A DNA stretch of 12,535 nucleotides. Source: Cellvibrionales bacterium (GTDB taxonomy: Bacteria; Pseudomonadota; Gammaproteobacteria; Pseudomonadales; UBA7434). Positions 1 to 6,361 of the stretch are shown piece by piece. The notes beneath the pieces are model-generated. The model had not been told where the DNA came from, did not search any database, and saw only the letters and a program-made list of their open reading frames with translations. Within the stretch, counting starts at the first letter, position 1, and each line of letters starts with the position of its first letter. Made by a program: the position numbers and the translations under genes. The stretch is taken from the NCBI GenBank assembly GCA_018668095.1, contig JABIQF010000166.1, positions 1-12,535 on the forward strand, in the 5' to 3' direction.

Positions 1-84
1 AAAGGCGGTCGACATTTTAGAACCATAACTCACAATCCAGAAATGATTGCAGAGGTCTTTGACTTCTTCGATCAAAATCAATAA
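1..84 (+). CDS. C-terminal end of an unidentified protein, cut by the left edge (possibly alpha/beta hydrolase)
   Basis: Reading frame 1 is open from the first base and ends at a TAA at 82-84, giving 27 residues that begin KGGRHFRT and end in FDFFDQNQ. The tail has a Gly-Gly-Arg-His motif followed by an amphipathic helix rich in Phe and acidic residues. This would fit the end of an alpha/beta-hydrolase-fold enzyme, in which a catalytic histidine sits shortly before a last helix. That is only a suggestion from a short fragment, and the family cannot be settled without the upstream sequence. The gene converges on guaA across a 179-bp spacer. Confidence 0.45.
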   Translation, partial: KGGRHFRTITHNPEMIAEVFDFFDQNQ

Positions 85-95
85 AAGTTTTGCCG

Positions 96-129
96 AAATC
101 ATCAAAGTGATGTTTGTCACTTATGATTT
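96..129. repeat. Inverted repeat with a CRP-like core between convergent genes
   Basis: AAATCAT (96-102) pairs with ATGATTT (123-129) and AAGTGA (105-110) pairs with TCACTT (117-122). A CA bulge at 103-104 and a 6-nt loop (111-116) complete a 13-bp hairpin 12 bp after the stop of the left-edge gene. The U-run after it on the plus strand is weak (TTTTC), so at best it is a modest terminator. The core GTGA-N6-TCAC also has the spacing of a CRP-type operator. Its position between convergent genes favours RNA structure or termination over a promoter-linked operator. A second short inverted repeat, CACGA-TT-TCGTG, lies at 138-149. Confidence 0.5.
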
Positions 130-263
130 TCAATAGACACGATTTCGTGAAAAAAACTGTGAAAGTAGGATTTAAAAAACCCATAAAAATAATAAGTTAC
201 AAAAGTGTGAAACAGTTTAATTATTTATAACCTATTGATTTTAAACGGTCTTTTAAGCTCTGA

Positions 264-1844
264 TCACTCCCACTCAATCGTCGCTGGCGGCTTACTCGAC
301 ACGTCATAAGCTACGCGAGAAACGACTTCGATCTCATTAATAATTCGGTTAGACACCTTTTCAAGTAACTCATAAGGCAGGTGAGCCCAGCGAGCCGTCA
401 TAAAATCAACTGTCTCAACTGCACGCAATGCAATAACCCACTCATAGCGACGTGCATCACCCACTACACCAACCGACTTCACCGGTAAGAAAACTGCAAA
501 CGCCTGACTGGTTTTTTGATACCAACCGAAGTTATGTAACTCTTCAATAAAGATCGCATCGGCTTCACGCAAAATATCGCAATACTCTTTTTTAACTTCG
601 CCCAGAATACGCACACCTAAACCAGGACCAGGGAATGGATGGCGATAAACCATATCGTAGGGTAATCCTAACTCAACACCAATTTTACGCACTTCATCTT
701 TGAATAATTCACGCAGTGGCTCTACTAATTTCAACGCCATATCATCGGGCAAACCACCGACATTATGATGTGATTTGATGACATGCGCTTTACCGGTTTT
801 CGATGCGGCCGATTCAATAACATCGGGATAAATAGTGCCTTGAGCAAGAAACTGAACATCATCAATTTTTTGCGACTCTTCATCAAAAATTTCAATAAAG
901 GTGTTACCAATCACTTTTCGTTTCGCTTCTGGATCACTCACACCCACTAAGCCATTTAAAAACTTATCTTGAGCGTTAGCGCGAATCACTTTCACGCCCA
1001 TATTATTAGCGAACATTTCCATTACCATGTCGCCTTCATTCTTTCGTAGCAAACCGTTATCAACAAAAACACAGGTCAACTGATTACCAATGGCTTTATG
1101 CAACAGCGCGGCGACCACAGACGAATCAACGCCCCCAGATAAACCGAGTAGTACATGGCTTTTACCCACCTGCTCACGAACACGAGCAATTTGATCTTCA
1201 ATAATCGCGGCTGCAGTCCAGAGTGGTTCACAAGCACAAATATCTAAAGCAAAGTGTTGAAAGATTCGCTCACCTTGCAATGTATGCGTCACTTCAGGGT
1301 GAAACTGAATACCGTAGAAATTTTTATCTTTATTCGCCATACCCGCTATTGGGCATGAAGGCGTAGAAGCCATTAATTCAAAACCCTTTGGCATTGCCAC
1401 GACTTTATCACCATGACTCATCCACACGTCTAACAATGACTCGCCGTCATCACTAATATGGTCTTTAATATCGCGCAGCAAGGCACTCTCAGATTCAACT
1501 TTAATCTGTGCATAACCAAATTCACGCACATCGGAGGTAGCCACCTTGCCGCCTAACTGGCTAGCCATGGTTTGCATGCCGTAGCAAATACCCAAAATAG
1601 GTAAACCCATTTCAAAAAGACCTTGCGGTGCACAAGGGGCATTGGCGCCGTCAGTTACAGACTCGGGGCCTCCCGAAAGAATAATACCGCGAGGATTAAA
1701 TTCACGAATCTCTTCTTCGCTAATATCCCAAGCACGAATCTCAGAAAACACACCAATTTCACGAATACGTCGTGCAATAAGCTGTGTGTACTGTGAACCG
1801 AAATCAAGAATAAGGATGCTTTGACTTTGAATATCTGAACTCAT
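264..1844 (-). CDS. guaA: GMP synthase (glutamine-hydrolysing)
   Basis: GuaA makes GMP from XMP, using ATP and ammonia released from glutamine, the last step of de novo guanine nucleotide synthesis in the cytoplasm. The 526-residue protein matches the usual length of about 525. Residues 9-200 are a class I glutamine amidotransferase domain with the nucleophile Cys87 in GICYGMQ and the catalytic His182/Glu184 in FHPE. Residues 210-405 hold the ATP-pyrophosphatase domain with the P-loop SGGVDS at 236-241. The C-terminal dimerisation domain ends in the family-typical PPATIEWE. The ATG at 1844 has an AGG about 7 nt upstream. It lies 147 bp downstream of guaB, but a strong terminator sits in that gap, so it is either expressed by partial readthrough or from its own promoter. 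No convincing promoter was seen in the AT-rich spacer. No intrinsic terminator is clear after its stop. Confidence 0.98.
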   Translation of the reverse strand: MSSDIQSQSILILDFGSQYTQLIARRIREIGVFSEIRAWDISEEEIREFNPRGIILSGGPESVTDGANAPCAPQGLFEMGLPILGICYGMQTMASQLGGKVATSDVREFGYAQIKVESESALLRDIKDHISDDGESLLDVWMSHGDKVVAMPKGFELMASTPSCPIAGMANKDKNFYGIQFHPEVTHTLQGERIFQHFALDICACEPLWTAAAIIEDQIARVREQVGKSHVLLGLSGGVDSSVVAALLHKAIGNQLTCVFVDNGLLRKNEGDMVMEMFANNMGVKVIRANAQDKFLNGLVGVSDPEAKRKVIGNTFIEIFDEESQKIDDVQFLAQGTIYPDVIESAASKTGKAHVIKSHHNVGGLPDDMALKLVEPLRELFKDEVRKIGVELGLPYDMVYRHPFPGPGLGVRILGEVKKEYCDILREADAIFIEELHNFGWYQKTSQAFAVFLPVKSVGVVGDARRYEWVIALRAVETVDFMTARWAHLPYELLEKVSNRIINEIEVVSRVAYDVSSKPPATIEWE

Positions 1845-1910
1845 GATGACCTAACGTTTTTAATAAAAATGAATGGATGAATTAATCAACAACAAATATA
1901 AAGAATAAAA

Positions 1911-1934
1911 TAAAAAACGGCGCAAACTGCGCCG
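1911..1934 (-). terminator. Intrinsic terminator between guaB and guaA
   Basis: Read on the minus strand, a perfect 7-bp GC-rich stem (CGGCGCA, loop GTT, TGCGCCG; plus-strand positions 1918-1934) is followed at once by six T (1912-1917) and further T-rich sequence. This is a textbook rho-independent terminator placed 58 bp after the guaB stop and about 67 bp before the guaA start. It should reduce guaA transcription from the guaB promoter. Confidence 0.88.
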
Positions 1935-1991
1935 CTATTTTAAAGGCTTAGCGATACTCGGCTAAACCAAACTTCAACATATCGCCAGTAA

Positions 1992-3458
1992 TTACTGAAC
2001 AGGATAATTGGGCGCTTCTTTCGTAATACTTACATCATGAACATGGCTTTCACTCATACCCGCTGCTGTCACTTTTACGAATTTAGGAACGGTACGCATT
2101 TTTTCAATATCAACACAACCGGTGTAGCCCATTGATGATTGCAAACCGCCAACTAGCTGAGCAACGATACGATTAACCGGTCCTTTATAAGCAACACGAC
2201 CTTCAATACCTTCAGGCACTAATTTTTCAGTACCCGCACTGGCGTCTTGGAAATAGCGATCACTAGAACCTTGTTTTTGCGCCATAGCGCCAATAGAGCC
2301 CATACCACGATACGCTTTATAAGTTCGGCCTTGATACAACTCAACTTCACCAGGCGCTTCTTCAGTACCGGCTAATAAGCTACCAATCATGATGCTATGT
2401 GCACCCGCTACTATCGCCTTAGAGATATCGCCAGAAAAACGAATACCGCCATCGGCAATAACCGGCACTTTACCGTCTAACGCTTCTACCACTTCAGAAA
2501 TAGCCGTAATTTGTGGCACACCCACACCGGTAACAATACGCGTAGTACAAATTGACCCTGGACCAATACCCACTTTAACGGCATCGGCACCGGCTTCAAC
2601 TAATGCTAATGCTGCAGCACCTGTGGCGATATTACCACCAATAACCTGTGTTTCAGGAAAGTGCTTTTTAATCCAGCTCACACGATCTAATACATTCTTA
2701 GAATGACCATGCGCCGTGTCAACAATAATGACATCAACACCGGCTTCAATTAATGAGGCAACACGCTCTTCCGTATCACCACCAACACCGACGGCTGCGC
2801 CAACACGTAATTGACCCGATTCATCTTTACAGGCACTAGGAAAGCGCTGAGCTAAATCCAAATCTTTTACGGTAATCATGCCGCAAAGTTGAAAATCATC
2901 ATTAACCACTAACACTTTTTCTATGCGGTTTTCATGCAGTACCTGTTTAACTTGCTCTGGTGGTGTACCCTCTTTCACGGTAACCAATCGATCTTTTGGT
3001 GTCATGATCGACGAAATTTTGGCATCGTGATCGGCTTCATAGCGAACATCACGGCTAGTGACAATACCGACCAAGTCACCGTTTTTAAGCACGGGAACAC
3101 CCGAAATATTATGAAGCTGTTTTATCTCAAGTAATTCACTCACCAGAGCATCAGCTTCAATGGTGATAGGGTCACGGACCACACCACTTTCAAACTTCTT
3201 CACAGCACGCACTTCTCTGGCCTGCTCATCAACTGACATATTCTTATGCACAATACCGATACCGCCGGCCTGAGCCAAAGCGATCGCTAATCGTGATTCA
3301 GTTACGGTATCCATGGCAGAAGAAACCAATGGAATATTAAGATGGATTTTATTTGTCAACTTCGTTTGCATGTTGACATCGCGCGCCACAATTTCTGAGT
3401 AATCGGGGAGCAATAACACGTCATCAAATGTGAGTGCTTCGTAAGCAATTCGTGGCAT
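1992..3458 (-). CDS. guaB: Inosine-5'-monophosphate dehydrogenase
   Basis: GuaB oxidises IMP to XMP with NAD+, the committed step towards GMP. The protein has 488 residues, the same length as the E. coli enzyme. The start MPRIAYEALTFDDVLL is typical of the family. Residues 93-205 form a pair of CBS domains inserted in the TIM barrel. The catalytic loop GPGSICTTR holds the nucleophile Cys304, and the mobile flap region around YRGMGSIGAM is intact. The ATG at 3458 has an AGGA about 12 nt upstream. A strong sigma-70 promoter lies about 140 bp upstream with a GC-rich stretch between the -10 and the start point, the kind of discriminator associated with stringent (ppGpp) control of guaB in E. coli. 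The gene precedes guaA and is divergent from xseA. Confidence 0.98.
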   Translation of the reverse strand: MPRIAYEALTFDDVLLLPDYSEIVARDVNMQTKLTNKIHLNIPLVSSAMDTVTESRLAIALAQAGGIGIVHKNMSVDEQAREVRAVKKFESGVVRDPITIEADALVSELLEIKQLHNISGVPVLKNGDLVGIVTSRDVRYEADHDAKISSIMTPKDRLVTVKEGTPPEQVKQVLHENRIEKVLVVNDDFQLCGMITVKDLDLAQRFPSACKDESGQLRVGAAVGVGGDTEERVASLIEAGVDVIIVDTAHGHSKNVLDRVSWIKKHFPETQVIGGNIATGAAALALVEAGADAVKVGIGPGSICTTRIVTGVGVPQITAISEVVEALDGKVPVIADGGIRFSGDISKAIVAGAHSIMIGSLLAGTEEAPGEVELYQGRTYKAYRGMGSIGAMAQKQGSSDRYFQDASAGTEKLVPEGIEGRVAYKGPVNRIVAQLVGGLQSSMGYTGCVDIEKMRTVPKFVKVTAAGMSESHVHDVSITKEAPNYPVQ

Positions 3459-3580
3459 AAACCAGCGTCCTGTAAATGGTCGCTCATCTGGTCGTTATTC
3501 AACGGTTCCAGTATCAGCAAACATGGGTGAGATAGGTGCAGTAATAAAACGCGCAAATATCGCCTAATGGCAATAGCGAA

Positions 3581-3608
3581 CTAACATCACTGAGCCCACC
3601 ATTATAAG
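3581..3608 (+). promoter_or_regulatory. Possible xseA promoter overlapping the guaB -10
   Basis: CTAACA (3581-3586, 4 of 6 to the -35 consensus), a 16-bp spacer and TATAAG (3603-3608, 5 of 6 to the -10) read towards xseA. The -10 shares its TATA core with the guaB -10 on the other strand, so the two polymerases would compete. A start near 3615 would give a leader of about 59 nt to the ATG at 3674. Evidence is consensus matching only. Confidence 0.4.
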
Positions 3609-3629
3609 CCCGCAAAGCATTTCGGTAAA
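3601..3629 (-). promoter_or_regulatory. Sigma-70 promoter of guaB
   Basis: On the minus strand TTTACC (plus positions 3624-3629, 4 of 6 to TTGACA) lies exactly 17 bp before a perfect TATAAT (3601-3606). It is followed by GGTGGGC, a GC-rich discriminator. Transcription would begin near 3594 and give a guaB leader of about 135 nt. The perfect -10 and ideal spacing make this the best promoter in the window. The discriminator suggests growth-rate or stringent control by analogy with E. coli guaB. Confidence 0.75.
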
Positions 3630-3673
3630 TGGGAAAACTGGCATCAATGCGCTATGAGGCATACAATTCGCAT

Positions 3674-5098
3674 ATGTCCTATCAGCCTAGCAGTTTCGAT
3701 CAAAACACCACCAAAAATACGATTTGGAGTGTATCCGACCTTAATCAACAGGCGCGAAACTGTTTAGAGAGCGCATTTAGTGGCGTTCAAGTTGAGGGGG
3801 AGATATCAGATCTTATCCAACACCGCTCCGGCCACTGGTATTTCACCTTAAAAGACGATGAAGGCCAGCTGCGTGCAGCGATGTTTAGTTTCAAAAATAA
3901 GTCGGTTCGCTTTAAACCCGAAAATGGCCAACAAGTCGTTCTAACAGGAAAACTCAGCCTTTACGCTCCTCGCGGCAGCTACCAGTTCATTACCGAGCGC
4001 ATGGCTCCGGCAGGTATCGGTGAATTACAACAAGCATTCGAAGCGCTTAAACGAGACCTTGGGAAACAAGGGCTATTTGATCCCGAACACAAAAAGCCAC
4101 TGCCCAACTTTCCCCGTCAAGTAGCGATTATCACTTCACCACAAGGTGCCGCTATTCGCGATATCCAAACCACCTTTGAACGACGCTTTTGCGGCATCCA
4201 GCTCATCGTGATTCCCGTTGCTGTTCAAGGAGATGGCGCAGCTCAAGCCATTGCCGACGCCATCGATACGGCCAATCGCTGGTCGAAGGATAATCAATCG
4301 CAGGCTGCATCAGCAGTTATATCACCTACTAACGTTAAACCTGACGCCATTATTGTGGGTCGAGGTGGTGGCTCTATTGAAGATTTATGGGCGTTTAATG
4401 AAGCCGTTGTCGCGCAAGCGATTTACCGCAGCGAGCTGCCTATTATTAGCGCCGTTGGCCATGAAACCGACACGACCATTGCCGATTTTGTCGCTGATAT
4501 TCGCGCTGCAACACCGACTGCCGCAGCAGAATTACTCAGCCCAGATAGACAAGGACTATTGCATCGCGTCCAACATCTTGGCGCACGCTTGAATTCTTTC
4601 ATCAACTATCAGATCAACCATGCCCAGCTGCAGCTGCAATCATTAGCCAAACGAGTCAAGCATCCGAGCCATCAATTAGCTCAACACGCACAACGACTTG
4701 ATCAGCTTGATAGTGATATGCAACGCGCCCTTAACTATCGTTTAGAGCGTCACCGAGAGCAAATACAACAACTGCAACAACGCCTGCTTTTGGCCGCTCC
4801 CGATAAATTGCTAGAACAGCGCCAAAAACAAACTCGCCTCCTGCAAGATCGCATGCTGCGCAGCATTCAAAGCCAACTTCATAATCGCCAACAGCACTGG
4901 CGTCGGGTAGTTGAGACATTAAACGTAGTGAGTCCACTAGCGACATTAAACCGCGGCTATGCCATTGTTGAAGACAGTAGCGGCAATATTATTCGCTCAC
5001 ATAAAGCGATTAAGGCTGGCGATAAAGTGCATACTCGACTCGGCGATGGCAGTATCGACTGTACAGTCACCTCTACAAATACGGGCAATAGCGCCTAA
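3674..5098 (+). CDS. xseA: Exodeoxyribonuclease VII large subunit
   Basis: XseA is the catalytic large subunit of exonuclease VII, which with several copies of XseB degrades single-stranded DNA from both ends. With this start the protein has 474 residues. It shows an N-terminal OB-fold (about 17-110, beginning IWSVSDLNQ) and the catalytic domain with GRGGGSIEDLWAFN (229-242) and GHETDTT from about 262, followed by RAATPTAAAE. Next come the long Gln/Arg/Leu-rich coiled-coil region (about 300-420) and a C-terminal segment with NRGYAIV. A loop of about 20 polar residues lies just before the GRGGG motif. The ATG at 3674 is chosen because family homology begins soon after it; GAGG lies 14 nt upstream, farther than ideal. 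In-frame ATGs at 3629 and 3647 lack better sites, and the first touches the guaB -35. Position next to guaB is conserved in gammaproteobacteria. Confidence 0.93.
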   Translation: MSYQPSSFDQNTTKNTIWSVSDLNQQARNCLESAFSGVQVEGEISDLIQHRSGHWYFTLKDDEGQLRAAMFSFKNKSVRFKPENGQQVVLTGKLSLYAPRGSYQFITERMAPAGIGELQQAFEALKRDLGKQGLFDPEHKKPLPNFPRQVAIITSPQGAAIRDIQTTFERRFCGIQLIVIPVAVQGDGAAQAIADAIDTANRWSKDNQSQAASAVISPTNVKPDAIIVGRGGGSIEDLWAFNEAVVAQAIYRSELPIISAVGHETDTTIADFVADIRAATPTAAAELLSPDRQGLLHRVQHLGARLNSFINYQINHAQLQLQSLAKRVKHPSHQLAQHAQRLDQLDSDMQRALNYRLERHREQIQQLQQRLLLAAPDKLLEQRQKQTRLLQDRMLRSIQSQLHNRQQHWRRVVETLNVVSPLATLNRGYAIVEDSSGNIIRSHKAIKAGDKVHTRLGDGSIDCTVTSTNTGNSA

Positions 5099-5110
5099 AA
5101 AAACAGGCTC

Positions 5111-5143
5111 AAAAAAAAGCCCCGCAATGCAGGGCTTTTTTTT
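5111..5143. terminator. Bidirectional intrinsic terminator between xseA and the CRP-like gene
   Basis: GCCC (5119-5122) pairs with GGGC (5132-5135), extended by eight A (5111-5118) against eight T (5136-5143). An inner GC/GC pair closes a small loop after one mismatch. The flanking A and T tracts give a U-run on either strand, so it can end xseA (stop at 5098) and also the convergent minus-strand gene whose stop is at 5223. Confidence 0.92.
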
Positions 5144-5145
5144 CG

Positions 5146-5201
5146 TTTATTGATCAGCCTTTATTAATCAGCGTCTATTAACAACACTCCATTAATCACA
5201 A
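5146..5201. repeat. Four degenerate 14-bp tandem repeats downstream of the CRP-like gene
   Basis: Four head-to-tail units of exactly 14 bp fill the gap between the terminator and the CRP-like stop codon: TTTATTGATCAGCC (5146), TTTATTAATCAGCG (5160), TCTATTAACAACAC (5174) and TCCATTAATCACAA (5188). Units 1 and 2 differ at two positions and the others have drifted, keeping ATTAA. No function is visible. A 14-bp repeat also lies on the other side of the gene at 5901-5942. Confidence 0.6.
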
Positions 5202-5222
5202 CACTGGCCAATAAAGAACAGG

Positions 5223-5873
5223 CTAGTAATTGGCTGGCAAACGACGATGAATAACGATGTGTCGGTTTTCAAAACTAATATAGCCACCAATAGTCAGGTC
5301 CTTAAGGATTCTGGCTACCATTTCACGTGAAGCACCTACACGATCGGCAATATCCTGCTGAGTTAACTTCTCTTCAACATAAAACTCATCATTACGCTCT
5401 GTCGCTAGGCTGTTAAGGACTTTAGTTACTCGGCCATAAACATCTTGCAGTGCCAGACTTTTCACTTTTTCAGTCAAAGCACGAACGCGGCGAGTAATAT
5501 TGCGAATAAGCGTTTTTGCGATATTTGGATGCAAATCCAAAACCTGATTGAAATCCTGCTTATAAATAATGCAGAAATCGGCTTTTTCCATGGTGCGAAC
5601 CGAAGCTGAGCGACGATCATCATCTAATAGCGCTAATTCGCCAAAGTAATCACCGCCACCAAGGGTATTCATAATAAATTCTTTGCCGTTTTTATCACTG
5701 CAATAGACTTTAACCTTGCCTGACTCTATGACATATAAAGAATCAGCAACGTCATTCTCATTAATGATTACTGTGTTTTTAGGGTAACTTCTGCGAATAC
5801 TGGATTCTTCTAACGCAGCCAATTCCGCATCGGATAGGCCAGAAAAAATTTCAACGCTTTTCAACACACTCAC
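5223..5873 (-). CDS. CRP/FNR-family cyclic-nucleotide-responsive transcription regulator
   Basis: A 216-residue protein with the full CRP layout: cyclic-nucleotide-binding domain (about 5-120), long dimerisation helix (about 117-145) and winged helix-turn-helix (about 168-210). The phosphate-binding cassette is intact: Gly78-Glu79-Leu80, then Arg88-Ser89, matching CRP Glu72, Arg82 and Ser83. In the dimer helix, CRP Thr127-Ser128, which contact the adenine, are replaced by Leu133-Thr134, so base selectivity may differ. The recognition helix keeps Arg183, Glu184 and Arg188 (CRP Arg180, Glu181, Arg185), predicting a TGTGA-type half-site. No FNR-type N-terminal cysteine cluster is present. The start is GTG at 5873, supported by a GGAG 9 nt upstream. 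It is divergent from the cyclase operon, which suggests they act together. It could be a true CRP/Vfr-like protein or a paralogue with another ligand. Confidence 0.9.
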   Translation of the reverse strand: MSVLKSVEIFSGLSDAELAALEESSIRRSYPKNTVIINENDVADSLYVIESGKVKVYCSDKNGKEFIMNTLGGGDYFGELALLDDDRRSASVRTMEKADFCIIYKQDFNQVLDLHPNIAKTLIRNITRRVRALTEKVKSLALQDVYGRVTKVLNSLATERNDEFYVEEKLTQQDIADRVGASREMVARILKDLTIGGYISFENRHIVIHRRLPANY

Positions 5874-5900
5874 TATGGTTATCTCCGCATGATTCTAATA

Positions 5901-5942
5901 ATCAATGTTTAACGATCAATGTTTAACGATCAGTTTTTAACG
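5901..5942. repeat. Three 14-bp tandem repeats upstream of the CRP-like gene
   Basis: ATCAATGTTTAACG occurs twice without change (5901-5914, 5915-5928) and a third time as ATCAGTTTTTAACG (5929-5942). The array ends 28 bp upstream of the GTG start of the CRP-like gene, in its probable promoter region. It creates two GATC sites 14 bp apart. It may be a minisatellite whose copy number varies, or repeated protein-binding sites. Confidence 0.75.
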
Positions 5943-6003
5943 ACAAACTTCTATTCTATTTATGTCTTATTTTCTATCTTATGAGCCGGCATAGTGGTTC
6001 AAA

Positions 6004-6014
6004 TGTCGGCGACA
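6004..6014. repeat. Short palindrome TGTCG-G-CGACA in a GTCG-rich cluster
   Basis: TGTCG and CGACA form perfect 5-bp arms around one central G. Further GTCG words follow at 6025 and 6034, giving a GTCG-rich patch of about 35 bp in otherwise AT-rich DNA. This could be an operator for either divergent transcript. No known consensus was recognised. Confidence 0.35.
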
Positions 6015-6227
6015 AAGGCGAAAAGTCGTCATGTCGAATTTTGATATGCAATTCTCAACGATTTCACCCTGTCTTTTCAAGGCAATACCTAAAAAACGGA
6101 GCAAATATAGCACTTTAATTTCATCCCTCAAAATAAACTCGCCTATTTATGCAAGAAAGGCAGTAATTTATCCAAAATCATCCCTCTTTGATCAAAATTT
6201 CTTAGGTTACCGTCGCTTTAATCGCTT

Positions 6228-6255
6228 TTGAAACCCTTCGCTATAACGCTATACT
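6228..6255 (+). promoter_or_regulatory. Sigma-70 promoter of the cyclase operon
   Basis: TTGAAA (6228-6233, 5 of 6), a 16-bp spacer and TATACT (6250-6255, 5 of 6) read towards the cyclase gene. A second -10-like TATAAC lies 3 bp before the -10. Transcription near 6262 would give a leader of about 100 nt that includes the palindrome at 6319-6334. Confidence 0.65.
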
Positions 6256-6318
6256 AACTACCCATTACGCAATAGCTTTAATTAAATAGAAAGTGCCGAC
6301 AACCGCACTTAAATAAAA

Positions 6319-6334
6319 CCAATATCGATATTGG
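6319..6334. promoter_or_regulatory. Perfect 16-bp palindrome in the leader of the cyclase operon
   Basis: CCAATATCGATATTGG is its own reverse complement and ends 27 bp before the cyclase ATG, downstream of the predicted promoter. A second CCATTGG lies at 6343-6349. It could be a dimeric repressor operator at a roadblock position, or an RNA hairpin (6-bp stem, UCGA loop) affecting translation. The match is perfect over eight bases each side, unlikely by chance in so short a leader. Confidence 0.6.
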
Positions 6335-6361
6335 CAAATCCGCCATTGGAAAAACGCGTCC

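Larger units (their letters stand above)
5874..6361. other. 488-bp divergent regulatory region between the CRP-like gene and the cyclase operon
   Basis: No convincing gene lies here. The left part carries three 14-bp tandem repeats (5901-5942) and an AT-rich stretch. The middle has a cluster of GTCG words around a TGTCG-G-CGACA palindrome (6004-6014). The right part has a 10-bp palindrome TTTGATCAAA (6187-6196), a good plus-strand promoter (6228-6255) and a 16-bp perfect palindrome (6319-6334) in the leader. No clear minus-strand promoter for the CRP-like gene was found. TTGATC-N16-TAGAAT within the repeats fits the consensus but would leave too little leader for the ribosome site. Confidence 0.6.

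Noticed and set aside
3495..3503. Possible DnaA box in the guaB leader (TTATTCAAC)
   Set aside because: Three mismatches to TTATCCACA and no second box nearby.
3356..3556. Minus-strand frame of 66 codons beginning in the guaB leader
   Set aside because: It would start at TTG without a ribosome site and mostly overlaps guaB in another frame.
3541..3570. Possible PurR operator upstream of guaB
   Set aside because: CGCAAAT resembles half of the PurR site, but the second half and the symmetry are missing.
5892..5919. Promoter for the CRP-like gene within the tandem repeats (TTGATC-N16-TAGAAT, minus strand)
   Set aside because: The hexamers fit, but the start point would fall on or next to the ribosome site, leaving almost no leader.
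6187..6196. FNR-type site TTTGATCAAA
   Set aside because: It is a palindrome, but the FNR half-sites need a 4-bp spacer between TTGAT and ATCAA.
6031..6231. Open frame of 66 codons on the plus strand in the region between the CRP-like gene and the cyclase
   Set aside because: No ribosome site, a composition typical of translated AT-rich spacer, no recognisable domain, and it overlaps the cyclase operon -35.
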